Assembly (NCBI GenBank): GCA_949752735.1
Contig: OX457051.1
Location: 1,233,501 to 1,297,500, forward strand
Source of the DNA: Lumbricus terrestris
Lineage: Eukaryota > Annelida > Clitellata > Crassiclitellata > Lumbricidae
Length of the DNA stretch: 64,000 nt
Direction: 5' to 3'
Shown here: in pieces, positions 10,616-25,200 of the stretch
Position numbering within the stretch: position 1 is the stretch's first letter
How the letters are laid out: each line of letters starts with the position of its first letter
Notes under the pieces: generated by a model
Database searches by the model: none
What the model was told of the DNA's origin: nothing
Seen by the model: only the letters and a program-made list of their open reading frames with translations
Program-made: the position numbers and the translations under genes

Positions 10616-11215
10616 TGTTGTGGAATATAAGGTGACTCAGCGCTGAGAGGACAGTTCGAGGCCCGACGGGCAGAGTAAAGACGCGGTATTCGATTCTCAA
10701 CGGACTGAGATAGACTAAGGCGTAGATACTGTCGATTTTGTTAGACAGTTAGTGTCTAAACCCCGTTTTGCTGCTAACACTAGACATGACTTTGGCAGAT
10801 GCACTGTTAATTGGGATTAGAAGGATGGGCTTCCCGCTTGCACTGTAGCTTGTGTATAAATTAAACTGCGTAGTAAGGTGGGTGAGGCAGTTGCGGTGGT
10901 ATGCTGGGGGCTGTGTTCGTTTGATGTTGAGCGTGTTCACGCTTCGTGGTTTTCCCTCGCTGGTATGCGCTGCCTTCTTCGCCTCGTTGGTGGAATTGCG
11001 TTTACTGAATTGCCGTTCGACTATAAAGTCTCCGTTAGACTGGTCGTCCTATACTGCTTGCTGCGCTGCTCTACCGGTCGTTCCGGTGTCTTTTCTGAGG
11101 AAGGTAACTCTGTACATTAGCTGTATATGCTCTGTTGAATAAATCGAAGTTATTTTCATCATTGGGACCTTAACTTTGTTAGTCATACTCCTAGACGGCC
11201 ACTTGAACCACAACA
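10616..11215 (+). repeat. Candidate solo LTR (TGTTGTGG...CCACAACA)
   Basis: A 600-bp block begins TGTTGTGG and ends with its reverse complement CCACAACA, the TG...CA form of an LTR. Inside are a TATA-like GTGTATAAATT near 10850 and an AATAAA signal near 11139. I find no 4-5-bp target duplication (flanks TTAGC and ATTTA), no PBS beside it and no second copy in the window. Call by form only. Confidence 0.35.
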
Positions 11216-11628
11216 ATTTATTTGTGTAGTCATACGTTGATGTTCGCACTTAAATTGTTCTTTTTAATAAAACTTAGGACAAATCTTCTAGTCGACAGTC
11301 GCCGAACTACACTGCAGCGTTTATTATAGGCCTACGCGAGAACATTGAGAGTCCAATAATGCTGTTGAAATATGACTGTGCCAAAGTCATACAGATATAC
11401 AAAGTCATTGACGCTTTAAAGTGGGTGGGGTACTAGCGCGCATGTGTTATATGTTTTTCATGTTTCTTGCAGTTTTGTCTATTAAATTTTATGCTTGCTT
11501 TTTCATTGTATGAGGGGCTGCATGCGGATACTTTGTTGCAGCATTTTTTAAGCACCGAAATAATAATAATAATAGATAAGTTTCATTGTTCTGTATTGTT
11601 ATATAGAACTGTTTAGTCGTTGGCTTGA
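11216..11628. other. Spacer, nothing recognised
   Basis: AT-rich, without frames or repeats that I can identify. Confidence 0.4.
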
Positions 11629-11895
11629 CTAATAAAATTCTTCTTGTCTGGGACGCATGGAATAGGGGAGTGTTCTTATAGGAGGAAGGAGTGGGTTTAG
11701 AACATGTGCTGAGTCCGTCAAGGCAGCGGTGAAGAGGTTCCTATCTGCCTTTCCACACAGCTGTTCCAATGTTGGATGATCCCCGGAAATATAGCGATGT
11801 CGAATTAGACGGTCTATCACGGACTGTTGTCCATTGCGCTCCTGCTGCCCCGCGAAACCCCACCATGCCAATGATACATGAAACAAACGAGCCAC
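11629..11895 (-). pseudogene. CR1-group LINE, extreme C-terminal fragment
   Basis: The 88-codon minus-strand frame carries the closing signature of one CR1/L2-related ORF2 type: SLAWWGFAGQQER, then a PTLEQLCGKADRNLF segment, then a LLPPIRTLPYSMRPR motif. Only the region after the RT is present. The neighbouring LINE on the plus strand begins immediately at its edge, so one has inserted into or recombined with the other. Confidence 0.6.
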
Positions 11896-13100
11896 AGCCT
11901 TTGATATGGTTGATCACGATATCCATCTCAAGCGTCTTGAGACCTCCTATGGTGTTAAGGGCCTGCCCTTATCTTGGTTTCAGTCGTACCTTTCTGAAAG
12001 AACCCTAATGATTATATCTGGTGACTCTCGAACCCAATGGGTTCATGTTAATCTGGGTGTTCCTCAAGGTTCAGTTCTTGGGCCTCTCCTATTTATTCTT
12101 TACACGGCTGACATCTCTTCTCTTTTTCCGAACTGCAGTGCTGCTGGCCATCTCTTTGCTGATGATGTCCAGGCATTTGTCCATGCCCCCCTCTTCCCAG
12201 CTGCTTCTAGTTGAGCTTATTGAATCTCTCACTTATCATCTCCACTCATGGATGTCTTCTAATCGCTTTTCGCTTAATACTTCAAAGACTCAATTTATCT
12301 GGTTAGGTACTCCTCAGCAGCTTCATAAGTTTGATCTTATTCTTCTCTCTGAAAAATTGCCATTGTTTTCCTTCTCTTCAAGTGTGCGTGATCTGGGTGT
12401 AGTACTTGATAGCTCTCTTACCTTTACCGAGCATATTTCTAATCGGACACGCTCGTCATATTTTCATTTAAGACGACTCAGAGTCATTCGTCGCTCTGTC
12501 CCCTCCTCCATCTTCACTACCTTAGTTCATGCTTTTATATGTTCTCGAATTGACTATTGCAATTCTCTTCTCATTGGTCTTCCTAAAGTTCGTCTTTCAC
12601 CGATTCAGTCAGTTCTCAACTCAGCTGCTAGATTGATTGCCCGCCTTCCCAAGTACTCTCACATCTCTACCTTTATGTTTGATGAACTTCATTGGCTTCC
12701 TCTACGTGCTCGTACACAGTTCAAGATCCTCACTCTGATCCTAAAGTCTCAACGGGGTCTTGCCCCAAAATATCTGACTAATGCTTTACTTCGTCCTCAC
12801 TCAGCTTCCTCCCATCGTCCACTTCGTTCATCCAACAGACTTGACCTATTGGTTCCTCGGTCTAGAACTGCTATGGCTCAGTCTCGATCTTTTGTCTCAA
12901 TTGGTCATTCTCTCTGGAATGCTCTTTCTCCTTCTGTTCGCTCTACACTTCTGTCTGTCAGTCTCTCCTCTGCTCTCTCTGCTCTGTCTCTTCTCAAAAC
13001 ATGCTTCTTCTCGCGGGGCCTTGCGCGCTGTGAGCGCCTCTGAACGGTTCACCCTACTAGAGGCGCTTTATAAATGTTTAAATACAATACAATACACAGT
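11888..13100 (+). pseudogene. L2-type LINE, 5'-truncated and frameshifted
   Basis: The copy starts at RT motif A (AFDMVDHDIHL, about 11888) and shows GVPQGSVLGPLLFILYTADI and the FADDVQAF catalytic box (to about 12190). The frame is then lost near a C-run at 12186-12196 and continues in another frame: WMSSNRFSLNTSKTQFIWLG, DYCNSLLIGLP, FDELHWLPLRAR and GHSLWNALSPSVR, stopping at 13043. The 3' end has the hairpin GAGCGCCTCT...AGAGGCGCT and an (AATAC)n tail (13080-13097). One small indel explains the break. Confidence 0.85.
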
Positions 13101-13230
13101 GTTGTCATTCTCACAACATCATGAAACCTTGATCATGCGAGGCCATGTGCTATCATGATGCGTAGGGCGTAGGCTACATCGACTGTCTGGTTCTCTTATA
13201 GGTTCTGGCTTTGAGAGACCGACCTCTAAA

Positions 13231-16200
13231 TCAGGGCCAATTGCTGGGAACGACACTTATTTCCAGATAGCATTTTAGTGAAATATGGTAACAGAAATTA
13301 CTTAAGTTTAGCATAGTTACCTTAAATTTTCGGGCGAATGAATCACCAGAGCCATTTTCTATCGATCTGTAAAGATTCACCAAGTCTTCATCGTCGACTT
13401 TTATTTCGCCTTTTTTGTCTATTCTTAAATCAGCAGCGAATAACAAGTGATTGCAAGCATTCGGATGTCTATCTCTGATCCAGCGCTCAGCTTCAAGCAC
13501 TTTCGAATAGTTTTTTGAATTCGATTCAATCTCTGTTGATGCTTCCTGTCGAAGATCAGCAACCGACTTTGTGATGCCATTACTTTCAAGAATTTTGCTG
13601 AAAGCCGCGTAAAAGCAACCACTGCCTGTAGAGTTCGAGCCTACGAACATTCCCTCTCTGTCCATGTAATAAGCATGACCAATCTCGTTGTTGTCACCTC
13701 GTTGAACATAAACCACCTCAACGCCTTTATCGATGTCTTCCTGAGTCCTGACGTAGTTAGGATCATCAACCACTTTCAAATTAATTCCGTTTGTTTTAGC
13801 TGTGGCTATCATTACTCCAAGATTGGCTGGTTTACCGTTTCTGACTCCATCTGCAACCTGCTTAACTGGTTTACCTGATGAGCTATTGGGCTTGTTTTCC
13901 TTGCCAGCGTAGTAGGCTATTTCACACTGACTGTAAGCAATGCAATGATCCTTGGCATTGTAGTTGATCTGCTCGGTAAAAGTTCTAAATTTACCATAGT
14001 TCTTGATGAAAGCTTGTTCATCTTCTGTAATTTCTTTTTTCTTCTTCAGTCCTTCGAACATGCTTTGATCAGCATTATGACTGTCCGAGTTCTGCTCTTT
14101 ATTGACAAGACAGCTGTGTTGGAGTTGCTTAGAAAGCTGATCGGTGACGCTGCTCACAGCCAAAGTTGACCACGGTTGAATGAGCTGCGAGTCAATGACC
14201 CGTATAAGCTGATCAGCCACGAGATCCGAAACTGATTTAATGATCGTACCAAATGAATCCAAATCGATTTCTATGAAATTCGCATAGAACGAGTTCACAA
14301 ACGCAATGCTTTTATTCATCTCATCTTCCAGTGAATTGCTTGTCACATTCAAGTCTTTCAAAATAGCTGCCTTGTTTCCTTGCCACTCATTAGCAAAGGC
14401 GTTTATTCTGATCTGTAGCTCTTCGCAGTTTTCGCTTATTTCGCTCTGACTTATGTCAAAGTTATCGGCTTCATCAAAGATCTTCACGTTTTTCATCTTG
14501 TTCACGATGCTTATTGCATTGCTCTTGTTCATGGTCAGAGATCGGTGTAGTACTAGGCTGATTGTCATGGAATTTTTATCAGCCAATCTGAGTTTCGCTA
14601 TCAACTCTTTGACGACATTATCAATCAGTTCTTGCACCTGATGCAGACCGTTCAGAGTACCGATTATTCGTATCATCATGCTAGCATTGCTACCAAACTT
14701 GCTCGAGTCCGACAGAATACCTTTGAGTAACGGTAAGCCGATAGAATCCCATTGTTTTCGCATAAAGTCATGTCGAGGATTGATAGTATCAGCGACAATT
14801 TGTTCAACTCTCGACTGAAGTTGACCAGAATGAGTCGTTAAATCGATTGCATACATCTTACGCAATAAACTCATCAGTTCTGACCCACAGAACGACGATC
14901 GAACTCGACGCTGTATCGATTCACATATATTCGGTTTCAGACGCTCAAATGAAAAATTGGACAAAATATGTTGAATGCCAGTGTTTAGGCCTTCCCTTAC
15001 AACTGCCTCTCCTGCCTTAACACCCACATATTTAAATGACAAACTTTTCAAATTTTTACCAGTTGTTATCATTGTTTGTCCGATCGCTTTGGTGTTATAT
15101 AGAACCTGTGTGCCAGCTTGTTCAGGCACTTCCTTTCCAACACCGGTTGTTAGTGCTTCGACACCTTTAGCGGCATCTTGTGTGCCCTTTTTGCACTTTG
15201 CGTAACCCATTGACACTGCTGAAATGACCAGACTGATGGCTTTCTGCTTACAATAGTCGCTCCAGTGGAACTGTCGACTTCTGTATGCTCTATAAGCAGT
15301 GTACATGTCGGCTAGGCCTTCTGTTACAAATCCCATTCCAACAGTTGATCCAAAACTGCTAGCAATCAGCGCACCACCAATAATAATTTGAATAGAGCCA
15401 AGAAGAGCGACGGCAACAACACTTCTCCACGGAATAGACTGCTTCTCGTTTATTTCAATAAAATTCTCTATACCTTTCGCAGCAAACTCGGCCAGTTCCA
15501 GCGTAGGAATGGTACCCGTTATGTATGCACCACTCAAGTTCTTTACTTTTGTTATCTTCATATCTTCTTGCTTCAAGTCTGCATTTTTGAGTATAAACCT
15601 GACTTGTTTGTCAGATAAGTTGTGGAATTCAATAGAAAACTCAAACTTCTCTTTCCGAAGCACTTCTATGAACATTTCAGCCACATCGCGGTTCAATTTA
15701 GCGAAACAGATATTCACTTGTCCGTCGTCCAGACTACTGCCATAAAAGTCATGAACATCATTGAAAGATACGCCAAACAGTACATTCTCGTGACAATGCT
15801 CAACGATCTTGATAGCTTCGCGAACTTCCAGCTTCTCAAATTTGACAAACAACGGTGAATCGTCTGTCTTCAGTTGACTTACTCGCTTCAACAATTCGTC
15901 TCTTCCCACTTTTTCGAATACGTTCCGTTCACCGATAAAGACTTTGCAACATTGTAATGATTTAATTTCCACAATTAGTTTGGATAGAAACGATTTGTTG
16001 AGAACAAATTCAATATCCACGGTCTTGGCTTTTATTGTAGAAAGTCTATCTCTTGCGACGTTTTTACTCAAGTTGTCAAAATCAACGTTTAGCTCAACCG
16101 AATCTCTCAAATCACTTTGCGATGCAAAGATTTCGTTAATTTTGTTTTCGTTGGATTTCTTGATTAGGATATCAAAGCGCAAGTTGTTGTCGTTGATTGG

Positions 16201-19200
16201 TTTGCTTTCGATAATTTTAATTACTTCATTGATTTCTTTGTCATCATGTCGTTCATCAACACTTCGCTCATCAATTGAGCTTATTCTGAGGTTTGTGCTA
16301 AAAGAGCTCGTGCCTATAATTGCATGCGAATATGATTGCCCAGCCTTCAGCTTCGCTATGGCAGTTTCGCGAGACAAATCTTGCAATTCTTCATCTGGAC
16401 TGAAGAGCGCGGTCTTAACTCTAGCCAAGTCAACTTGTTTCAATTTTATTCCAACATTAACGTCTAAGCCGCATTCCTTGGCCCTGAGATCTTTTATGGC
16501 GCTAGTTATCTTGGACCGCATGCCCTTATTTGCCGGTTCAATGCTCGGATCGAATGCACCATGTAATGTCTGCACCGCCTGATCTCGCGTACCACTAGCA
16601 AATGGTATCCAGCTGTCATCAAATGTTGTCAAAGAGTTGAATACTAGTGAATAAGTTTCGTTGCTGTTTAATTTGACGTCTTTGCTCTTAAATTCAGTTC
16701 TTTCTTCTTCATTTCTTTCCTGTTCGCTGAAATGCTTAACTGTTTCTAAGATGGTGTCGCCTTTATCATGTTGTTTATTTGCAACAAGATCAATAAGACG
16801 TTTCGATCTCTTGATTGCCTCTATGCAGCCATGAATGGAATTTAAGTAGGAACCAAGGATCGTTGCTTTCAGATTCAGCTGTTTATACAGCTCACTATTA
16901 ATAAAACCAACCTGCTTTTGTTGCAGTAAGATTTGCATTGCATTCAAAACACTCATTTCATTGGAGAGGCATTGCAAAGCGGCGTTATACGAAGCGAGGG
17001 CGTTTTCCTTATAGTTTGCATCTTTCATTAGGATAAAGCACCATGCTGCTCCACAATGTGCAGCACCGCAGCCATTCGCCATATCACTCTCATCATCTGT
17101 CACTTCCATCATGCCTGGTGTTACCTTCGGATTCCGTTTCTCCTTTCTTCGTGCCTCTTCGAGTTCAATTGCTTTCCTAAAATAGCCCATAGCCTTGGCG
17201 GCTTTGGATGCATCGAGTATTGACCAGTCATTCGCAATTATGTCGTACGCGATACATGTGAAATAGTATGGGTTCTTGATTAGCGTATCGTTTTGGAAAT
17301 CTGTTCGTAGTTTGTCTATCAGTTCCGTGAACAATTTTTCAGCATCTTCGCAATTTATGTCCCCATCGTCTAACCTCCTCAAAAACATTGCCCATTGCTC
17401 TTCAACGGCCGCCAGCATGTTCGATTCGTAAACAGTCGGCAGCACTTCGGTGAATAGACCAACGACTTGCTTTGTATAACTGTTATGTTTCGCTCTTATT
17501 GAGTGGCGGATTTCGTTGTTTAAAAACTTACAAAATGCATCAAACAATTTATCTTTGAGCTGAATCAACTTTAGCTCCTTTTTCTCAAAAGCTCTAAGCT
17601 GTTCAGACTCTATTTGATCTCGATATGTCTTAGTAACTTCCTTCATCGTCGTTGTTGTACTCATATAGCCAACTAGATTTGAGGCATTCAAAATCATCAC
17701 GCCAGTGCCGCGCCTACCTTGTCTGGCCGTCCTGCCAAACGCTTGATCTTCCACTCTCTGATTGCTTGGCAGAAACGTCAGGATCACGTGCAGTCCACCC
17801 GACGCTTCAATTGCATCAGTTTGGATGTCTGTACCTCTTCCAGCGAGATTCGTTGCTATTATCACCTCTCCAGGTGAAATTCGTTCTACATTCTTCTCCT
17901 GGTTCATGTCATTCATCGTATACAGCTTAATAGCGCTTGGTCTCAACTTGCGTTTGAGCATTTCTCTGATCTGGTTTGCATGCTCAATCGTTTCGCAAAT
18001 GATCAAAATACCTCGTTCTTTTTCAACCTCAAGCATGACCGTGGAGACTATTTCTCTCAGCCAATTGGCTTCGCCTTCCACGATAACAGGTTCAAGCTCA
18101 AGGTACTGTTTTTGCCGGCGTTGTGGCACGTTTATGAGTTGAACTTTGTAGATGTTTTCAAGAACGTCTCTTGCAGTCTCAGAGCCGAGTGTACCAGTGA
18201 GGCCGTAAACCTGATTGTATTTATTTATAAAGCCGGTATTGGACAAGAAATTGGTTGTAAGTGTCTCGCTTGTCATCTTTAAATTATGTTTCAGCTGTAG
18301 AAATTGATGCAGTCCGTCGCTCCAGTTTGTGGAACTCTGAACAATGCCCGTGCTGTAATAATCCACCGGCTTTATTTGCCCTTCTTGAACCACGTAATGA
18401 ACATTTTCCTGGTAGTTCAATGCCTCGATCGCATTAAAGATCCACTTTGACTTTTGCTTTTCGAGGAATTCAGTAAAATTACTCGGGATGTAGACTTGAT
18501 TCGCTTTGATTTGACTGTCGAGGTAGTCTCCTAATGATTTTCTCAGATAATCATCCAGATCATTGCCAACAACTTCACCGACTTGGCTTACACCATTCAC
18601 TTCAAGATAACTTTCCAAGTCGGAAATTTTCATTATGTTATTGTCATCTGAATCATCTGAAATCTCCAAAGTGATCTTTCCATTTTCAAATCCTACTTTG
18701 CCATCGATGAAGTACATGTCATTGTTGAACATTATGAATTTTTCTTTGATCGAAATGAGGCGTTGCCAGATGAACACATAGATAGCCTGAAAATGGTCCA
18801 TGCCAGCGACCGTTGATGACAGACGGGCTATCTTCGAGTTGTCATCTATTAGCATACTGTCCACTTCATCCACAATGGCTGTCGTACATGTTCGTTTCCC
18901 TAAAGTTCCTAGCTTGCTGTAACTGTCTCTCAGTGTGTCGAATTGAAATTGTGACACCTCGCCGTAAACGATATCAGCTTTGTAGCAATCCTTAGCACCT
19001 TTCACGTACACAGTCTTGTCGTTGTTATCGGAGCAAGTCAAATCGAACATTCTAAATAATTTTGCCTTCTGCTTCGCATCTCTTTCGGCCAAAACCGGTG
19101 AGCTGGTAATAACGTCAACCTGCCTGCCTCGGAGGGCATTTATGATTGCCAAAATGCAAACGATTGTCGATTTTCCCTCGCCTGTTGCAACCTGAAGTAA

Positions 19201-22200
19201 TGTACCTTTAAGATTCTCTTCCCGTCTCAAAGCAATCAGACTGCACAATATCTGCGTATCGGTCAATGTGTGACCGGTTACGAGAAAGTTGGCTTGCAGT
19301 ATGACAGCAATCGCTTTGTAATCAGCAAAAGCCGTTGTATTTCCTTTCAATGCCTCGGCCTTCATGTCCTTTGCCCACGAGTGTATCTGCTTTTCATTCC
19401 AAGCTAGCTCCAGTGACTGCTTGTCGGATATGTGTTCCCTAATGTTCAAGACATTCCTATCAACGTCTTCTAGTGAACCGTTCAATGTCCTGTCTAAAAG
19501 CTCGTCTAGAAGCTCGCTTAAATCTTTCATCTTGCCTTCAATTTGAAAGTGATTCTCGATGGCTAATTTATTGAATTTTCTTATAGACTCGGTGAAGGTA
19601 TCTGTTTCAGTCAAGATTTGTTTACATTTGCTGAGATTTGATGAAGATAGCTTGTACCTGCAGATAGTGCTCAAAATGTGTATCAGATTGCAGAAGTTTT
19701 GCAATTTAAATGATTGAATGAGTTCGCGTAATTGAGCAAAATTCCACCCTGCATTCAAAAGATTTTGGATGATTTTCAGTAGATTTCTCGCTTCAGTTTC
19801 ATGTTGCGGTCGACATTTGACTTGATTGCACAGATGCTTCGATTCCATCAATACTCTGAGGTCTTTCAGTTTAACCTTTTCAAACCCCATGTCATCCAAT
19901 TCGATTCTCTCCTTTGCACAAAAATCAATCAGATCCTCGAATGCTCTCAGGTTGTCAAGCGATTCAATGGAGAATAATATTTTGCTGACAAAATCGACAT
20001 GAAACTCGGTGCAGAATTTCTCAACGAGCTTTTTAAAATAACTTAGATTGATGTCATCTCTAATCACCAGATGCTCTTGGATTTTTTTCAGGCACCATTC
20101 TTGCTTGAAGGCTTTATATGGCGTCGGTCCATAAATGCTTAACTGTCGAACTATTTCATCGAAAGCGATTTCTGGCATTATTGAAATTAATTCAGCTATT
20201 TGTGGGAATGAGTCAAAGTTGGACATTTGAATCATGCCGAGTATCCTGCAAGATTTCTCATAGCGAAACGTCTGTTCGACCAGAAGCCAACTTGTGTAAA
20301 ATTGTATTTGATCCAGTTGATAAACCTTGTAGCTCTGAAATATGCTGGACAGTAGAAGTTCACGTTTCCATGTGTCGTTACCGCTACTCTTAAAAACCTC
20401 CGCATCAAGAAATTTTACTGATGTAATGATCTCCAACAAATCCCAGTAATCTTTTGACATGACAAGGTTAACTTCCGCGTTTTGCGCCAAATTTTCAAGC
20501 AGCCGATCGCACCAATTTTTGAATTTGCTTGATTTTACATATTTCTCATCCTTCGATATAATTCTCAGAGTTCTGAAAGAATAACCTCGCACCCTTCCAT
20601 CGCTATGATCAAGATTGTCTTCCAGAAGTGTAACACAGTCATCAGGCAATCGGACAAACTTGCTTGCATAATACATAGCCTCGGCTAGCTGAGCTAGTTG
20701 ATCAACAGGAACATATGTATCTTTCAGGTCCTCGTAAAAATATCCAGCCAGCGTTTTGAGGCAATCTTCTGCTTGACAACATTTCTTCTCTTTGATTACT
20801 CGACAATAGGATTGCAAAGTTGTTTCTGTGATCTTTTTCTCAAGCAAACATTGCTCAATCAACAGCACAAATGGTTCATTCCAAAAGTACAACGAATTCG
20901 TTTTGACAGTCAGCTCTATGAGATCATCTACACTGGACAGTCTGGCAATGTTCTCACTTGATTCGGTCAATTTTAGTATGTCCGTTATGATTTCATTGCT
21001 TAAGTGGAAATCTTGTTTCAATTCAGTGCACACCTGGCTTTGAAAGAATGTCGACATATTTTCTTCTTGGTTCATTTGTTCAGCCCAAATTTCACGAGCA
21101 CGACCTTTAAGCATCTTCCCGCTACTAGCTACAAGCTTAAACAGATGTAAGCAGGAGTTCTTCAGGCTGTCTGTCATTGTACTTTCATACAAAATGGCCA
21201 CGCTTTCCAGCACCTCATCGGTCATGTTGGACTTGCTTTTGGTTTTTATCAAAATATCTAAAGCATCATTCTGTAGTTTTGAGTCCTCGTGATCGATAAT
21301 CTCCTTCAGTTGTTTGTAATTTTGCTCAAAGAATCCATCTTCCAGATTCAAAAAGTCTCTCAAGCGAGACAAAAGTTCTTTGTTTGATCCGCAACTCATA
21401 TTCGCAAGTTTTAGTTTTTGTCTGCAATTTTCGTTAAACGAAAAATTTCCTTCAAGTGTATCAAACAGAACGGTGATTTCACTCCTGATAGTTTTGTCTA
21501 TGTCTGCATTTGTGCCAACTCGAGTTAGTTCTTCAAGAAGCTCTTCATCTAGTTGTCTAGTAGCACTGGCAAACTTTCCAATGACCTTAATGCACAACTT
21601 CTGAATATTGAAATTATCGGATTTGATTTCGTTGATGAGAATTTGATTGATTTTCATGCGATAAATTGCAATTTCTTTCTGATTGGCATCGATGAGCGAT
21701 CCAAGAGAACTGAGAAGTTCTTGTTTCAAAACGAGATCCGTTTCAATAATGAGTTGATCTAGCAGTTTGTCGTTAACATGTCGGGAAAGCTTATCACCTT
21801 TCTGAGCCAAATAAATGAACACTGGAAGCACTTTCTGTTCCAAACGTTTCCTATTTAATGCCTTTTCAAGTTTGTCACACAGATTTCTTGGCAAAGTTTG
21901 GTTATTTTTTGCCGCATTCTCGAATATACTAATCAGACAGACGTTGTCATCATTCTCATCATCTTTCATCGGATCAAACATGTTGATAAGTGATTCTAAT
22001 AAATTCTGCTGGATGATCTGACGGTTCTTCGACAAGTTGGCGAATATCTTGAGAACGCCTCTGTGACTTATTTCTTTCTCAAGTGCAAGTTTTGTATCAA
22101 TTGGCAGTTGCATTCCTCTCTCCGTCTGTGTGTGGATGTATTCGATTATAAACTGTTTGTCAGTTAGGCTCAACGCGCGATGATGTCCTAGTGCAAACCC

Positions 22201-25200
22201 GGCTTTAGTCATCTCAAACTTACAAAATATGTCATCGGCCATCTCTTGGCATCTGCTTACTTTCTCGAGCAGCTTGAATGAGTAAAATCTTAGTCTGCTG
22301 TTAATAGACATGTAGAGCGAGTCGATGAAAACGTTGAGAGTCTTGCTCGTAAATAATGACTTCCCACGTGCAATCAGATTTTCAAGAACTAGAAGAGCGT
22401 TCTCAAATAACTCGGAAAAGTTGAGGACGGTCTCCAATGTTCTGACGGTGGTTTCGGGCACACAATACTTTCTGGTGTAAACCATGAGAATCTCTAGTAT
22501 TTCTGTCGCGTATTCCTCGTTAGAGTTGAGAATACCATTGAAAAGAAGGAAAAGATTTTCGTCGTTGAATTCCTGCTTCCTGGCTTCATACAAAAGCGTT
22601 TTAAACAGATTCGTGTTGATTTCGCTCTCGTAATCGTGGAGACCAAGCTGCAAGCTCTCAGGGACGTACAACGAGCTTACATGTTCCAAATGAATGGGAT
22701 CCAGGCGCTGGTCGCTGGCAACTGCAACCTTAACGCACCCATTCAGATACGCTAGTTGAATGTACACCCACACGTCATACACTGCACTGTCCATAAAATC
22801 TAGCATTTGACTCAAATGACTGCTTTCAAATGGCATATACTTGGATGCATAGTATAAGCATTTGCTGCTCACGATCTTCATCTGCTTGTCATCTTCATTG
22901 TTGCCAAGCAGAGTCAAAAGTAAATTGTCAATCGTAACCGAGCTCAGAGCAACGTTGTTCTCCGTGGACTTGAGAATAATCTTAGCCGTTAATAGAGATA
23001 TTTGGTTGGAAGAATTGTGACGATTTCTCTCAGAAGGCTTCTCAAACTTCACTCTCTGTTCATCTTCAGAGTCGTCGTCGTCGTTAAGACCAACCATCAG
23101 GTCGCACTGGAGTTTGTGAGAGATTTGCTCGATATCGTCAGAATCGAGTAGAAAACACTGAGCTGAAGAACGCTCACCACAGATAGCGCGACTTAAAACA
23201 AACAAGACGTAGCTAGAGTAGTCGCCTCTTGGACTCGGTATTTCTAGGTTAAAATTCGTAAGCAGCACCTGTAAGGCGCTTTCCGGCAGTTCACCCTTGT
23301 CAGATATCAGCAGCAACGATGTCAATGCGCAACTTACCAGATTATAATCGTTTGATTCGAAACTGTTGCTCAGTAATAAGTCTAAGTTGCCTTGGCTAAG
23401 GACTTTGGTGAGTTCATTCTCAAGATACGAGTTGATTACCTTCATGATTTCCTTTTTTAGTTCAATGCCAAACACCGATTCCTTTCCCAAACAATCAATT
23501 AGTATCCGGATGACGTTATCGTCGAAGAGTTCCAGACAGCGCTGCATGTCCTTCGCTTGGTTGTGCATAAATCTGAGAATAAATATCACTGATTCCTTGT
23601 CAGTTACTGACTTCTGTTTCACTTGGCCAATGTAATCTCGAAATTGTGCCGCATAGTCGAAGTGCTGCAGAGATTCAGCGATCTCAAGAAGCAAAAAGAT
23701 ATGTCTTCTGAATACTGAATCATTCAATCTTTCGTTTTCTTTGGTCAAGCATTCACGGATTCTTTCCACTCGCCCTGGAGTCAGAATCGATTTATCTCGA
23801 AGAGCACATTTATAAAGAGCTCTCACGGCATCACGTCTCACTTTATTGATTTCTGCCACGACGATATTCTCGATTTCTTCTCGTTCGAACTCCTTCTGTT
23901 GGACTTCTGTTGTATTATAAAACCAGCCTATGCTCTCGTATTCCTCAGTTGTCTTCTCCATTATCTTCTTGACAAAGTCAGCCACTATGTATGGGCTATC
24001 GATCTTTTTCAGATCCCAGTACCAGAATACTATTTTAGCAACAAACATGTCCACATATTCGGATTCCAATTCCAAAACTGAAACAAGATGGTCAAAACTG
24101 GTAACACATTTCAACAGCTTGTCGATCGCTGCGTTGTTGAGTTCCTGCTTTTGTGACGTCTTATATAGCATGGCGGCGCACATTCGATTTATGAAAAATG
24201 AGTACATGGAGGAGATGTCTACGTAGTAATGTTTGCCGAGGAATTTCGATGGCAAATAATTGTCCTTGTCATCGGCTTTAAGTTTTCCGTTTACTGACAA
24301 CGCAAAGAGATTGATCACTTCCGCCCAGGTGGTTCTCCACATCGAACGGTCATTACCGCTTGGATCATTTTCCGTTGTCACCGTTTCCAACACGGAGTTT
24401 TTCTTTCTGTTCCGGTTCCTCGTACAATCACTCAAATTCAAGAACTTAAAGTCTGTTTCCTCTGACTTTTTCGTTTCTTGTTTTGATTTGACAGTCTGAA
24501 TGGTTTTCGTGACCATTTGTTGGTTTCTCTTAACATTCCTGTTCGCCATTGACTTTCTAACACTCGCGTCATCGTTTGTTTGGCCGTCGCCAGTTGCACG
24601 CTGACTGATTGCTTTGTTGCTTTCTAATTCTCTAAGGAAAACAGCTTTGATCTCTTGACTTAGCTCAGACAAACTCAATACTAAATTCTCTAGTTGAGTG
24701 CACTGATCTTTGCTCAAGCCAACAGTTGATTTTTCAATCAGGTTCGCCAACAACGCAACAAGTTCTGTTACAATGAGAGAGCTCTTACACTTTTCAATCA
24801 GCTTAGCAACTGAAGAAATGCAAAGATGGACTGACGAATCGTTGCTGCTGTTTTGGGTTAAATACTTCAAGGAGAGGCATAAAAAGTAGAGCCATTTCTG
24901 ATTGACTGCCACGTCATCTGTACAGCCGTATTCCACGCGCTTGTAAATAGCACGAACGAATGAACTGTTGTCTGGGTCTCGGCTCTCAATTGAATCCAAA
25001 TCTTCAAATGTGAAGCGAAATTTTCGTATAAAGTAGGACAGTTTTACGAATTCGTCCTTAATGAAATCTTCATCGGCAGCATAAAACTGTCGAAGTTCGT
25101 CTAGCGCTGCTTGCTTGTCATAGTTATATTCAAGAGAGTTTATGAACTTATCCAACTCTAGTTTTTGAAATTTTCGAACGGCAACTGCAACCCAAAAAAT

